Source of the DNA: Burkholderia sp. SRS-46
Lineage (GTDB): Bacteria; Pseudomonadota; Gammaproteobacteria; Burkholderiales; Burkholderiaceae
Direction of reading: 5' to 3'
DNA: 64,000 nt
Assembly (NCBI RefSeq): GCF_004343775.1
Contig: NZ_PTXL01000009.1
Coordinates: 434,001 to 498,000, forward strand
Part shown: positions 33,586 to 41,789 of the stretch, piece after piece
Layout: the number at the start of each line of letters is the position of its first letter
Position numbering within the stretch: the stretch's first letter is position 1
Program-made: the position numbers and the translations under genes
Notes under the pieces: model-generated
What the model saw: the letters and a program-made list of their open reading frames with translations, nothing else
Database searches by the model: none
Told to the model about the DNA's origin: nothing

Positions 33586-33611
33586 ATAGGCAGTGACCCG
33601 CGATTTGTCAC
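33583..33611 (-). promoter_or_regulatory. Promoter of the L-fucose operon
   Basis: On the minus strand -35 GTGACA (33606-33611) and -10 TATGAT (33583-33588) have an ideal 17-base spacer, each one mismatch from consensus. The start site would be near 33576, about 60 bases before the first ATG. Confidence 0.6.
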
Positions 33612-33828
33612 GGAAATGGGATTCAGTGTTTTCCCGGCCGTCAACCTGTCAGAACCGCCATCCGCCCGTCAGCGTCGCAACCGGGCGGCCGCGCGATCAT
33701 GTGCGTGCCGGATCGCCCCTCACACGGCGCCGCGCCACGCCGCCCGCCGACGCACGTCGCGGGCACGCCGTCCCGCGCGGCGCTGCTCCGCATCTGAGCG
33801 AGCAGACGCGGCGGCACACCCGGCTTCC

Positions 33829-33857
33829 CGCCCCGGACGCCCGTCCGGGGCGCTTTT
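33829..33857 (+). terminator. Orphan rho-independent terminator
   Basis: CGCCCCGGACG (33829-33839) pairs with CGTCCGGGGCG (33842-33852) around a 2-base loop and is followed by CTTTTG on the plus strand. No plus-strand gene ends here, so it may close a small RNA starting around 33600-33700. The rest of the 33612-34052 gap holds no credible gene. Confidence 0.55.
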
Positions 33858-34052
33858 GTCGCTGGTTTCCCAAGAAAATAAGCATGGATTGTTTCTAAAT
33901 CGGCAAAAGGTAATTTGAGCGAAGCAGGATGTTTTTTCCGGTCACAGACGCTTACATTTAGCGCACCACAACCGGAAACCGCTACGGAATCGACTTGGGG
34001 CAGTTGCAACCACTGCCCAGGCCGATACCGCACGAGCTTTAGGAAACGGCAA

Positions 34053-34340
34053 ATGAAGTCCTCCAAATCCCTGCCTGCGCTCGATCCCGCCGACGTTCAC
34101 GTCGAAATCCTCGAACGTTCCGATACGCTGCTCGTCATCCGCTGGGTCGAACCCGGCCGCTGTCACTACGGCGAACAGCGCTGGCGCCGCCGCTTCGCGC
34201 AGCGCACGGGCACCTGCGCGCTGTCGCGCCAGGTGATCCAGCGCGGCGACGAGGTGTTTCGCCCCGCCGAGCGCCCGGCCCCCGCGAACGCCGCCGCGAT
34301 GATCTCCGCCGCCGAAGTGCTCGCGCTGGCCGGCAAGTAA
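34053..34340 (+). CDS. DUF3331 domain-containing protein
   Basis: A 95-residue protein with no signal peptide. The VEILERSDTLLVIRWVEPGR, CHYGEQRWRRRFA and CALSRQVIQRGDEVFRP segments are the DUF3331 pattern found in Burkholderiales. Two Cys (CHY, TCALS) may bind metal. The ATG at 34053 has AGGAA 7 bases upstream; the frame is open further upstream but without a ribosome binding site. The leader is AT-rich, in contrast to the gene. Function unknown. Confidence 0.75.
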   Translation: MKSSKSLPALDPADVHVEILERSDTLLVIRWVEPGRCHYGEQRWRRRFAQRTGTCALSRQVIQRGDEVFRPAERPAPANAAAMISAAEVLALAGK

Positions 34341-34408
34341 GCCTCACCGAGCGGCGTTAGAAGCGCCGGTCTATTCCCCCGCTTGTCTGCCTCACGCATG
34401 CGCATTAT

Positions 34409-34430
34409 CGTTACATCGAATGATGTAACG
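34409..34430. promoter_or_regulatory. Inverted repeat, probable repressor operator
   Basis: CGTTACATC-GAAT-GATGTAACG is a perfect 9-bp inverted repeat with a 4-base centre, 37 bases before the short-chain dehydrogenase start. The form GTTACA...TGTAAC is common for TetR-family operators. No TetR gene is adjacent. Confidence 0.5.
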
Positions 34431-34466
34431 GTCACGCATCGCGCGACCGATCCGATGGAGGCAGAC

Positions 34467-35462
34467 ATGCATGCATGGAGTGCGCGCCACGTCCCGGCGC
34501 AAGGCGGCAAGGTCGCGGTCGTGACCGGCGCCAACAGCGGGCTCGGCTGGCAACTCGCCGAAACGCTCGCCGCGAAAGGCGCGACGGTCGTGATGGGCTG
34601 CCGCGACGCCGCGCGCGGCGCGGCCGCCGCCGATGCGATCCGCGATCGACATTCCCACGCCCGCGTCGAAGTCGCCGCGCTCGACCTCGCCGACCTCGCA
34701 TCGATCGAGCGCTTCGCCGGCGGCATCGCCGACCGCCACGGGTGCGTCGACATCCTGTGCAACAACGCCGGCGTGATGTTCCTGCCGCTGCGGCATACCC
34801 GCGACGGCTTCGAGATGCAGTTCGGCACCAACCACCTCGGCCATTTCGCGCTGACCGGCCGGCTGCTGCCCTCGCTGCGGGCCGCGCGCCGCGCGCGCGT
34901 CGTGACGATGTCGAGCGGCTTCAACCGCGGCGGCCGCATTCGCGTCGACGACCTGCGCGCCGAGCGGCGCTACAACCGCTATCTCGCCTATTGCGACAGC
35001 AAGCTCGCCAACCTGATGTTCGCGATCGAGCTGCAGCGCCGCTTCGAGCACGCGGCGCTGGCCGGCATCAGCGTGGCCGCGCATCCCGGCTATGCGGCCA
35101 CCAACCTGCAGTTCGCGGGCCCGGAGATGGACCGCGCGGCGTGGCGCGCCGCGCTGATGCGCGCCGCGAACCGCACGCTCGCGCAACCCGCCGACATGGG
35201 CGCGCTGCCCGCGATCTTCGCGGCGACGTCGCCCGACCTCGCGGGCGGCGCCTATGTGGGCCCGTCCGGCTGGTTCGAGGCGCGCGGCCTGCCGGCGCCG
35301 GCGAGCGTGCCGCGCGCGGCACGCGACGTCGCCACGGCGGCGCTGCTGTGGGAGACGTCGGAAGCCGCGACGGGCGTGCGCTTCCTTGACGCTGAGCCGC
35401 GCGCGGCCCGCCGCGGGCCCCGGCCGTGCGGCACCGCGACGGCGGCACCCGACGCCCGCTGA
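34467..35462 (+). CDS. Short-chain dehydrogenase/reductase (retinol/protochlorophyllide-reductase-like)
   Basis: A 331-residue SDR of the longer class: VVTGANSGLGWQLAETLA (about 17-34), the CRD of NADP-specific members (VMGCRDAARG), NNAGVM, the HLGHFALTG helix, catalytic Ser in VTMSSGF and YxxxK as YCDSK. The C-terminal part includes the YVGPSGWFEARG segment seen in this group. It probably reduces or oxidises a hydrophobic carbonyl or alcohol; the substrate is unknown. GGAGG is 5 bases before the ATG at 34467, so upstream in-frame starts from 34383 were rejected; they would also cover the operator at 34409-34430. Confidence 0.82.
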   Translation: MHAWSARHVPAQGGKVAVVTGANSGLGWQLAETLAAKGATVVMGCRDAARGAAAADAIRDRHSHARVEVAALDLADLASIERFAGGIADRHGCVDILCNNAGVMFLPLRHTRDGFEMQFGTNHLGHFALTGRLLPSLRAARRARVVTMSSGFNRGGRIRVDDLRAERRYNRYLAYCDSKLANLMFAIELQRRFEHAALAGISVAAHPGYAATNLQFAGPEMDRAAWRAALMRAANRTLAQPADMGALPAIFAATSPDLAGGAYVGPSGWFEARGLPAPASVPRAARDVATAALLWETSEAATGVRFLDAEPRAARRGPRPCGTATAAPDAR

Positions 35463-35679
35463 ACGCAGGGCGACGACGGCCGCGCATTTGTCATACTTAT
35501 TTACAACAGATGCAATGAAAGCGCGCCGAAAGCCTGTCTGGCCGGGCTATTTTTGCAACCCGGTAAACGATCTTTAGCGGAAATCGGCGTTTACCCTGAA
35601 GACCCCGGTGACTAAGATTTAGTCAATCGCTTAAGACAAGGTGTCGAGAGCGAAGCCCAATAAAACATCGGAGGTCATC

Positions 35680-35982
35680 ATGAAATCGCTCGTTTATGCA
35701 GTCGTTGCCGCTACCGCCCTGTCCGCTTCGTTCGGCGCGTTCGCGCAAAGCACCGTGACCCGCGCCCAAGTGCGCAACGAACTGGTCCAGCTGGAACAGG
35801 CCGGTTACAAGCCGGGCGTGTCGAGCCCGTACTATCCGCAAGACATCCAGGCCGCCGAAGCGCGCGTGCAGGGTGCCGACAACAGCGGCTACGGCGCGCA
35901 AGCCGCGCCGGTCGTGCGCGCCGGCAGCCCGGCTGCCGCGACGACGTCGAACCCGCGCGACTCGATCTTCTTCGGTCAGTAA
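35680..35982 (+). CDS. DUF4148 exported protein
   Basis: A 100-residue protein. Residues 1-23 are a signal peptide (MKSLVYAVVAATALSASFGAFAQ), and the mature part begins STVTRAQVRNELVQLEQAGY, the DUF4148 signature, followed by a Tyr/Pro segment and an Ala-rich low-complexity tail. These small periplasmic proteins occur in many paralogous copies in Burkholderia, often stress-induced, with unknown role. GGAGG precedes the ATG by 6 bases. A strong terminator follows at 36023-36055. Confidence 0.85.
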   Translation: MKSLVYAVVAATALSASFGAFAQSTVTRAQVRNELVQLEQAGYKPGVSSPYYPQDIQAAEARVQGADNSGYGAQAAPVVRAGSPAAATTSNPRDSIFFGQ

Positions 35983-36022
35983 GCGCACCCGCGAGGCGCC
36001 GCGCCTCGCGCGACAGCAGTCA

Positions 36023-36055
36023 GGACGAGCCCGTCACGCGGGCTCGTCCTTTTTT
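36023..36055 (+). terminator. Rho-independent terminator of the DUF4148 gene
   Basis: GGACGAGCCCG (36023-36033) pairs perfectly with CGGGCTCGTCC (36039-36049), loop TCACG, followed by six T residues. Confidence 0.88.
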
Positions 36056-36094
36056 GCGAACCGCAAACCTCCGCCGCCCCGCAAGGGACGGCTT

Positions 36095-36125
36095 CGCCCG
36101 GGCGCTTCGCGTCCGGGCGCTTTTT
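36095..36125 (+). terminator. Second hairpin with T-tract
   Basis: CGCCCGG (36095-36101) pairs with CCGGGCG (36113-36119) around an 11-base loop and is followed by CTTTTT. It looks like a back-up terminator shielding the convergent dioxygenase gene at 36142. Confidence 0.55.
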
Positions 36126-36141
36126 CGCCGATGCGAACAGG

Positions 36142-37332
36142 TCATGCGGGCGTCGCCGTGCGCGACAGCACCCGCCAGCGCGACAACAGCTCGTCGCGAT
36201 CGACGTAGCAGCCCTGCAGGTGCCGGCGCCCGGTGGACGGATCGAACTCGGTGCGCGCATGCAGCACGCGCCGGTTGTCGAAGGCCCACATGTCGCCGGC
36301 GCGCAGCCGCCGCTGCACGCGAAAACGCGGTTCGCGCGCAAGCGCGAGAAAACGCCGGTACGCACGATAGATCGCCGGCATCGATGCGGCCGGCGCGTCG
36401 AGCGGCCCGCGCAGGAAATTCGCGTGGCGCACCTCGATCACCTCGCCGCGCGCATTCAGCCCGATCACCGGCGCGGCGCAGCGATAGTCGCTGGCCGCGC
36501 TCTTGTTCCAGAACTCGAACGGCGTGGTGGCGAGCTGCGCGAAATCGTCCGGAGATTCGGCGCGCAGTGCATCGGCGAGCGCGAAGCCGTCGATGAAGAT
36601 GCTGTCGCCACCTGTCGCATCGTTCGCGAGGCAGTGCAGGAACTGCACGCCGGGCTGCAGCTCGCGGGTCGGCAAGTCGGTGTGCGGCGGCAGGTTGATC
36701 GACGTATACGCGTTGCTATCCGGACGCGGCTTCGACTCGACGTCGAACAGCACACCGAAATTGCTCTCGCGGATCAGCCCGACCCGGCGCGCGACGCCAT
36801 CCACTCGCCCGCGCTCCGGCGGCACGCCCTCCACCAGCGTCAGCCCCGTGCGCCGCAACGCGGCGAGCCACGCGAGCAGCGCCGCGTCGTCATGCATCAC
36901 GTCGCGCCACGCGAACACCGCGATCGCCTCCGGATCGTCGCCGCGCCACACGTGCCGGCCGTGCGCGGCCTGGCGCTCCGCGCGCGACGCGTCGTCGTAC
37001 GCATGCACGCGCAGCCAGCCGGGCGACCATGCGCTGCGGTGGCCGTCGTGCCATTCGACCCGCAGCGCGCCGTCGCGGTCCACCTGCACGCCGCGCACCG
37101 CCAGCGCCCCAGGCGCGTCGACGATCTCGAACACCTGTTCGCGCGTCTGCGCATGCACGCAGACCGGACACGGACAGGTGTCGCGCAGCCAGTCGAAATG
37201 AAACGGCGAACGGCGGCCGTCGCTCCACGTCACGTCCAGCACCCCGTCGCCGGCGGTCGCGGCCGCGATCGTCACGTCGGTGGCAAACGTCCGCCAGTCC
37301 TCGATACGCAATTGCACTGCTGCTGCCTGCAT
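36142..37332 (-). CDS. Gamma-butyrobetaine dioxygenase
   Basis: A 396-residue Fe(II)/2-oxoglutarate oxygenase that hydroxylates gamma-butyrobetaine to L-carnitine. The N-terminal GBBH-like zinc-binding domain (about 15-105) carries DTCPCPVCVHAQTREQ. The TauD/TfdA catalytic domain (about 130-385) has the iron ligands in LPPHTDLPT (HxD) and the distal His in RRVLHARTEF. AGGAGG lies 6 bases before the ATG at 37332; the longer frame to 37587 is not credible. As last gene of the carnitine operon it would feed butyrobetaine into the same route. Trimethyllysine hydroxylase is an alternative, but it lacks this context. Confidence 0.85.
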   Translation of the reverse strand: MQAAAVQLRIEDWRTFATDVTIAAATAGDGVLDVTWSDGRRSPFHFDWLRDTCPCPVCVHAQTREQVFEIVDAPGALAVRGVQVDRDGALRVEWHDGHRSAWSPGWLRVHAYDDASRAERQAAHGRHVWRGDDPEAIAVFAWRDVMHDDAALLAWLAALRRTGLTLVEGVPPERGRVDGVARRVGLIRESNFGVLFDVESKPRPDSNAYTSINLPPHTDLPTRELQPGVQFLHCLANDATGGDSIFIDGFALADALRAESPDDFAQLATTPFEFWNKSAASDYRCAAPVIGLNARGEVIEVRHANFLRGPLDAPAASMPAIYRAYRRFLALAREPRFRVQRRLRAGDMWAFDNRRVLHARTEFDPSTGRRHLQGCYVDRDELLSRWRVLSRTATPA

Positions 37333-37345
37333 CGTTGCCTCCTGT

Positions 37346-38302
37346 TCACGATCGCTGCACGCCCGGTGCGCGCAGAAACTCGCCGACGATCCGGTGCAGC
37401 CGCGCCGCCCGCGGGCTCGTGTCGAGCGCGCGCCAGCAGCCGTGCACCAGCCCCTCCCCCATCCAGTACCGCGCCGCGCCGCCGGCCGCGCGAATCCGCT
37501 CGACGTAGACCCGCGCGTCGTCGCGCAGCGGATCGTGCTCCGCGCCGATCGCGAGCACCGGCGGCAAGCCGTCGAAGCGCGCGCCATCGAGCGGTGCGGC
37601 CGCGTGCGGCGGCGGTGCGTCCAATTGCTCGCCCCAGTACAGCGCGCGATAGCGGTACACGTCGTCGAGCGTCAGCATCGGCGCGTGCGCTTCGGTATCC
37701 CGCGCCGGTGGCTGCGGCTCGAAGCCGAGCATCGGATAGACGAGCGCGATGCCGTCGATGCCGCCTTCGCCCGCGTCGCGCAGCGCGGTCGCGACGGCCG
37801 CCGCGAGCGTTCCGCCCGCGCTGTCGCCCGCCAGCGTCAGCGGCCGCGCGCACGGCCCGAACGGCAATCGCGCGGCGAGCGCGGCGCGCGTCACGGCCAC
37901 GCAGTCGTCGAGCGCGGCGGGCGCCGGATGCTCGGGCGCGAGCCGGTAGTCGACCGCGATCACCTCGAGCCCCGTATCGGCCGCGAGACGCGCGGTGATC
38001 AGCGCATGGCTGTCGAGCGAGCCGACGACGAAGCCACCGCCATGGAAGAACAGCACCGTGCCGCACGGCGCGGCATGCGCGGGCCGCCGTAGTCGGTAAC
38101 GGCGCAACGCGATCGCGCGGCCATCCGACGCGCGATACGCGCCCGCTTCCTGCACGATGCCCGGCGGCAATCCGGCGGGTGTCCACGCGGCCGCGAAACG
38201 GTCGTAGAGGCGGCGCTGTTCCGCGGGCGCGCACGTGGCGGCGTCGGCCGGATACCACGCGTCGACGGCCGCGACGAACGCCGCGATTTCCGGTTCGAGC
38301 AT
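37346..38302 (-). CDS. Alpha/beta hydrolase of the hormone-sensitive lipase family (HocS-like acylcarnitine hydrolase)
   Basis: A 318-residue hydrolase. The oxyanion-hole HGGGF motif lies in VLFFHGGGFVVGS (about 91-103), the nucleophile Ser in GDSAGG, the catalytic Asp in EHDPLRDDA and the His near LVHGCWRA. In pseudomonads the gene following the carnitine dehydrogenase and thioesterase genes encodes a short-chain acylcarnitine hydrolase, and the order is the same here. I infer that role by synteny; sequence alone says only carboxylesterase. It starts 15 bases after the thioesterase gene. Confidence 0.75.
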   Translation of the reverse strand: MLEPEIAAFVAAVDAWYPADAATCAPAEQRRLYDRFAAAWTPAGLPPGIVQEAGAYRASDGRAIALRRYRLRRPAHAAPCGTVLFFHGGGFVVGSLDSHALITARLAADTGLEVIAVDYRLAPEHPAPAALDDCVAVTRAALAARLPFGPCARPLTLAGDSAGGTLAAAVATALRDAGEGGIDGIALVYPMLGFEPQPPARDTEAHAPMLTLDDVYRYRALYWGEQLDAPPPHAAAPLDGARFDGLPPVLAIGAEHDPLRDDARVYVERIRAAGGAARYWMGEGLVHGCWRALDTSPRAARLHRIVGEFLRAPGVQRS

Positions 38303-38317
38303 CGTTCGCGCGCCGCG

Positions 38318-38806
38318 CTAACGGTGTGACGGCAGGCCGATCACGCGCCCCGCCCAGGCGGGCGGCGACTCGTCGCGCTGCAGCGCATGCAGCGCGGCAA
38401 CCCGTTCGGCGACGTCCGCATCGAACGGCGCCGATTTCGGCCCGTCGCGCGTATCGACGTGCAGCAGCATCTGCTCGCTCGCCGATACCGCGTCGTCGTG
38501 CCCGTCGGCGAACAGTTCGAGATACAGGTGCAGCCGCTTCGCGTCGTGCGCGAGCACGCGCGCGTCGACGCGCACGCGCGTGCCCTCCTTGATCTCGTGC
38601 AGATAATTGACGTGCGCTTCCAGCGTGTAGACCGAGCGGCCCCGCTCGCGCCGCGCCGCGTCGTCGAGGCCGATGCGCTCCAGCAGCGCGTCGGTCGCGA
38701 AGCTGAAGATCAGCAGGTAGAACGCATCGCGCAAATGGCCGTTGTAGTCGACCCATTCGGGCCGCACGACGTCGCGGTGAATCGTCAGCGGGGTATCGCC
38801 GGTCAT
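38318..38806 (-). CDS. cdhB: Hotdog-fold thioesterase, probable betainyl-CoA thioesterase
   Basis: A 162-residue 4HBT-family protein. The active-site region is EWVDYNGHLRDAFYLLIFS (Asp/Asn-Gly-His), followed by LEAHVNYLHEI. In bacterial carnitine degradation the thioesterase releases glycine betaine from betainyl-CoA made by the dehydrocarnitine cleavage enzyme. It lies 3 bases after the carnitine dehydrogenase stop, so the two are probably coupled. In some bacteria these two activities are fused in one protein; here they are separate. Confidence 0.8.
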   Translation of the reverse strand: MTGDTPLTIHRDVVRPEWVDYNGHLRDAFYLLIFSFATDALLERIGLDDAARRERGRSVYTLEAHVNYLHEIKEGTRVRVDARVLAHDAKRLHLYLELFADGHDDAVSASEQMLLHVDTRDGPKSAPFDADVAERVAALHALQRDESPPAWAGRVIGLPSHR

Positions 38807-38809
38807 CGT

Positions 38810-39775
38810 CTAGTCCTCGAATTGCATGCCATGCCGCGTCTTCACCGTGGCGATCGCTTTCAGCACCTCGGTGATGCACTCGTCGCGATAGCGTTCGAGC
38901 GCCTTGATGCTGTGCGTGCCCTGTTGCGCGCGCGTGCCGTCGACGACGCGATCGATCAGCGCATCGGTCAGCTTCGGCGCGACGAGCTTCGTCCACGGCA
39001 GTTCGAGCGCGGGGCCGAACTGCTGCATGAAGTGTCGCATGCCGGCCTCGCCGCCCGCGAGCGTGTAGGTCAGGAAGGTGCCCATGAACGACCAGCGGAT
39101 GCCCGCGCCGAAGCGGATCGCGTCGTCGATCTCGCCGGTCGTCGCGACGCCTTCGTCGACGAGGTGCAGCGCCTCGCGCCACAGCGCTTCGAGCAGCCGG
39201 TCCGCGATGAAGCCCGGCACTTCCTTGCGCACGTGCAGCGGCCGCATGCCGAGGCCGCGATAGATCCGGATCGCGGCCTCGACCGCCTCGGGCGCGGTGC
39301 GCGCGCCGCCGAGCACCTCGACGAGCGGCAGCAGGTACACCGGATTGAACGGATGGCCCACCACGCAGCGTTCCGGGTTCGTTGCGCGCGCATAGAAATC
39401 GGTCGGCAGCAGCCCCGACGTCGACGACGCGATGATCGCGTCCGGCTTCGCCGCGCGGCTGATCTGTTCGTGCAGCTCGAGCTTCAGCGCTTCGCGCTCG
39501 GGCGCGCTTTCCTGGATGAAGTCGGCGCCGGCCACGCATTCGTCGATCGTCGCGACGAAGCGCAGGCGCGCGGGATCGGCGCCCGGCGCGAGGCCGACGC
39601 GCTCCAGCGCGGGCCACGCGTTCGCGACGTTCGCGCGCAGTTGCTGTTCCGCGCCGGGCGCGGGATCCCATACGACCACGTCGAGACCTTGGGCGAGCGC
39701 GCGGGCAACCCAGCCGCTGCCGATCACGCCGGTGCCGATCGCGGCGAACGTCCTGATGTCGGTAATCACTGCCAT
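38810..39775 (-). CDS. cdhA: L-carnitine dehydrogenase
   Basis: A 321-residue member of the 3-hydroxyacyl-CoA dehydrogenase superfamily that oxidises L-carnitine to 3-dehydrocarnitine with NAD+. The N-terminal Rossmann domain starts FAAIGTGVIGSGWVARALA. The catalytic region contains SSTSGLLPTDFYARATNPERCVVGHPFNPVYLLPLVEV (Ser, His), and the C-terminal helical domain holds the RFGAGIRWSFMGTF segment. I used the ATG at 39775 with AAGGAT upstream; a TTG six codons earlier is possible. Length fits single-domain carnitine dehydrogenases. It is the second catalytic gene after cdhC. Confidence 0.88.
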   Translation of the reverse strand: MAVITDIRTFAAIGTGVIGSGWVARALAQGLDVVVWDPAPGAEQQLRANVANAWPALERVGLAPGADPARLRFVATIDECVAGADFIQESAPEREALKLELHEQISRAAKPDAIIASSTSGLLPTDFYARATNPERCVVGHPFNPVYLLPLVEVLGGARTAPEAVEAAIRIYRGLGMRPLHVRKEVPGFIADRLLEALWREALHLVDEGVATTGEIDDAIRFGAGIRWSFMGTFLTYTLAGGEAGMRHFMQQFGPALELPWTKLVAPKLTDALIDRVVDGTRAQQGTHSIKALERYRDECITEVLKAIATVKTRHGMQFED

Positions 39776-39850
39776 GACAAACGCATCCTTCAAATCGAGT
39801 GGAATCGGGCGACGGCCGCACGTGCGCGGCCATCACGACGCAATGCAGGT

Positions 39851-40780
39851 TCAGGCGAACTCGGCGATCGCGCGGCGTTCGAGTGGCCGCTCGCCGCGCG
39901 CCGGCAAGCCGAGCTTGCGGCGCCCTTCGGCCGGCGTCAGCACGCGGCCGCCGAGGCGCTCGACAATTTCGCGCGCGCGCTCGACGAGCGTGCCGTTCGA
40001 CGCGGGCACGCCGCGGTCGAGCCACAGGTTGTCCTCGAGGCCGACCCGCACGTGGCCGCCGAGCAGCATCGCCTGCGCGACCATCGGCATCTGCATCCGG
40101 CCGATGCCGAAGCCGGCCCAGTGCGCGCCCGGCGGCAGGTTGTCGACCATCGCCTTCATCGTGCCGGTGTCGGCCGGCGCGCCCCACGGAATGCCGAGGC
40201 ACAGCTGGAACAGTGGCGGATCGTCGAGCAGGCCTTCCTTCAGCAATTGCTTCGCGAACCACAGGTGCCCGGTGTCGAAAATCTCCAGCTCCGGCTTCAC
40301 GCCGAGTTCCTGGATCCGCTTCGCGCCGGCGCGCAACTGCGCGGGCGTCGACACGTAGATGTAGTCGCCGTCGCCGAAATTCAGCGTGCCGCAGTCGAGC
40401 GTGCAGATCTCCGGCAGCAGTTCCTCGACGTGCGCGAGCCGCGTGAGCCCGCCGACGAGATCGGTGCCCTTGCCGAAACGCATCGGGTCCTCGCCCGGGC
40501 CGATCTCGAGATCGCCGCCCATGCCGGCCGTGAGATTGATGATCACGTCGACGTCCGCCGAGCGGATCCGGTCGACCACCTCGCGATACAGGTTCGGGTC
40601 GCGGCTGCCGCGCCCCGTCTGCGGATCGCGCACATGGCAGTGCGCGACCGTCGCGCCCGCCTTCGCCGCCTCGATCGCGGCGGCCGCGATCTCCTTCGGC
40701 GTCACCGGAATCGCCGGGTGCCTGCCGACCGTATCGCCTGCGCCGGTCACGGCGCACGTCACGATGACTTCGTGGTTCAT
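39851..40780 (-). CDS. cdhC: Dehydrocarnitine cleavage enzyme (BKACE, DUF849 family)
   Basis: A 309-residue beta-keto acid cleavage enzyme. The zinc ligands are in VAHCHVRDP and the distal Glu/Arg region, and the N-terminus EVIVTCAVTGAGDTVGRHPAIPVTP is typical of the family. It condenses acetyl-CoA with 3-dehydrocarnitine, yielding acetoacetate and betainyl-CoA. The neighbouring dehydrogenase and thioesterase define carnitine rather than 3-keto-5-aminohexanoate as substrate. It lies 55 bases after the binding-protein gene and 75 before cdhA. Confidence 0.88.
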   Translation of the reverse strand: MNHEVIVTCAVTGAGDTVGRHPAIPVTPKEIAAAAIEAAKAGATVAHCHVRDPQTGRGSRDPNLYREVVDRIRSADVDVIINLTAGMGGDLEIGPGEDPMRFGKGTDLVGGLTRLAHVEELLPEICTLDCGTLNFGDGDYIYVSTPAQLRAGAKRIQELGVKPELEIFDTGHLWFAKQLLKEGLLDDPPLFQLCLGIPWGAPADTGTMKAMVDNLPPGAHWAGFGIGRMQMPMVAQAMLLGGHVRVGLEDNLWLDRGVPASNGTLVERAREIVERLGGRVLTPAEGRRKLGLPARGERPLERRAIAEFA

Positions 40781-40835
40781 GCTTGTTGCCTCGTTGGTTT
40801 CGGGTTGCTGCGTGGATCGTCGGCGCGCGGGGCCG

Positions 40836-41789
40836 TCACAGGCCGAGATAGGCCTTCACCGCCGGCAGGCCGTCCTTGCCGTCGAACGTCTTCACGCCCG
40901 CGAGCCACGGATCGAGCACCTGCGGATTCTTCTTCAGGTACGCCTTCGCGGCTTCGGCCGGCTTGGTCTTGTTCATCACCGACTGCATCAGCTGGTTCTC
41001 GAGCTGCGTCGAGAAGCGCAGGTTCGTCACCAGCTTGCCGGCGTTCGGGCAGCGCGCGATGAAGTCGGGCGCGGTCAGCGTGTAGACGCGCGCCTCGCCG
41101 TAGTTCGGCCCGAACGACGCGTCGCCGCCCGACAGGTAGTTCATGCTGATCTGGATGTTCATCGGATGCGGCTCCCAGCCGAGAAACACGACCCACTTCT
41201 TGTCGCGGATCGCGCGCTCGACGGTGACGAGCATCCCGGCCTCGCTCGACTCGACGAGCTTGAAGCCGCCGAGCCCGTACTGGTTCGTGTCGATCATCTT
41301 CTGGATCGTCGCGTTCGCGCTGCTGCCCGGCTCGATCCCGTAGATCTTGCCGTCGAGTTCCGCGCGGTGCTTCGCGATGTCGTCGAAGGTCTTCAGGCCC
41401 GCCTGGTATTCGTAGCTCGGCACCGCGAGGGTCGCCTTCGCGCCGGCGAGGTTCGGCGGCTCGACGACGTTGATCGACTTGCTGTCGAGGAACGGCTGCA
41501 GCTGCTTCTGCTGCACGGGCCACCAGTAGCCGAGCGACACGTCGAGCTGCTTGCTCTTGAGCCCCGCGAACGAGATCGGCACCGACGCGATCGTCGTGGT
41601 CGGCTTGTAGCCGAGCGCCTCGAACACCGTGGACGCCATCGCGGTGGTCGACGTGATGTCGGTCCAGCCGATGTCCGCGAAACGCACGGTGCGGCAGGTC
41701 GCCGGGTCCGCATCGGCGAGCGCCGCCGTCGACCACGTACCCGCCGCCAGCAAGGCCGCGCACAGCGCGGCGATCGTTCTCGACTTCAT
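40836..41789 (-). CDS. caiX: Carnitine/choline-type ABC transporter binding protein
   Basis: A 317-residue OpuAC-family periplasmic protein. The signal peptide spans about 1-25 (ALADA). The mature part has a conserved Trp cage for quaternary amines (FADIGWTDI, LGYWWPVQQKQL, FLGWEPHPMN) and a Cys pair. Such orphan binding proteins dock with a shared choline/carnitine permease encoded elsewhere. As first gene of the carnitine operon it corresponds to CaiX. GGGAGGG lies 3 bases before the ATG at 41789; upstream in-frame ATGs were rejected because they would remove the signal peptide. Confidence 0.85.
   Translation of the reverse strand: MKSRTIAALCAALLAAGTWSTAALADADPATCRTVRFADIGWTDITSTTAMASTVFEALGYKPTTTIASVPISFAGLKSKQLDVSLGYWWPVQQKQLQPFLDSKSINVVEPPNLAGAKATLAVPSYEYQAGLKTFDDIAKHRAELDGKIYGIEPGSSANATIQKMIDTNQYGLGGFKLVESSEAGMLVTVERAIRDKKWVVFLGWEPHPMNIQISMNYLSGGDASFGPNYGEARVYTLTAPDFIARCPNAGKLVTNLRFSTQLENQLMQSVMNKTKPAEAAKAYLKKNPQVLDPWLAGVKTFDGKDGLPAVKAYLGL

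Noticed and set aside
33641..34066. Minus-strand 141-codon frame between the fucose operon and DUF3331
   Set aside because: No ribosome binding site, low-complexity composition, and it spans the orphan terminator.
37272..40757. A 1161-codon minus-strand frame across the carnitine operon
   Set aside because: It is an Arg-rich shadow of the four real genes, which have proper motifs and ribosome binding sites.
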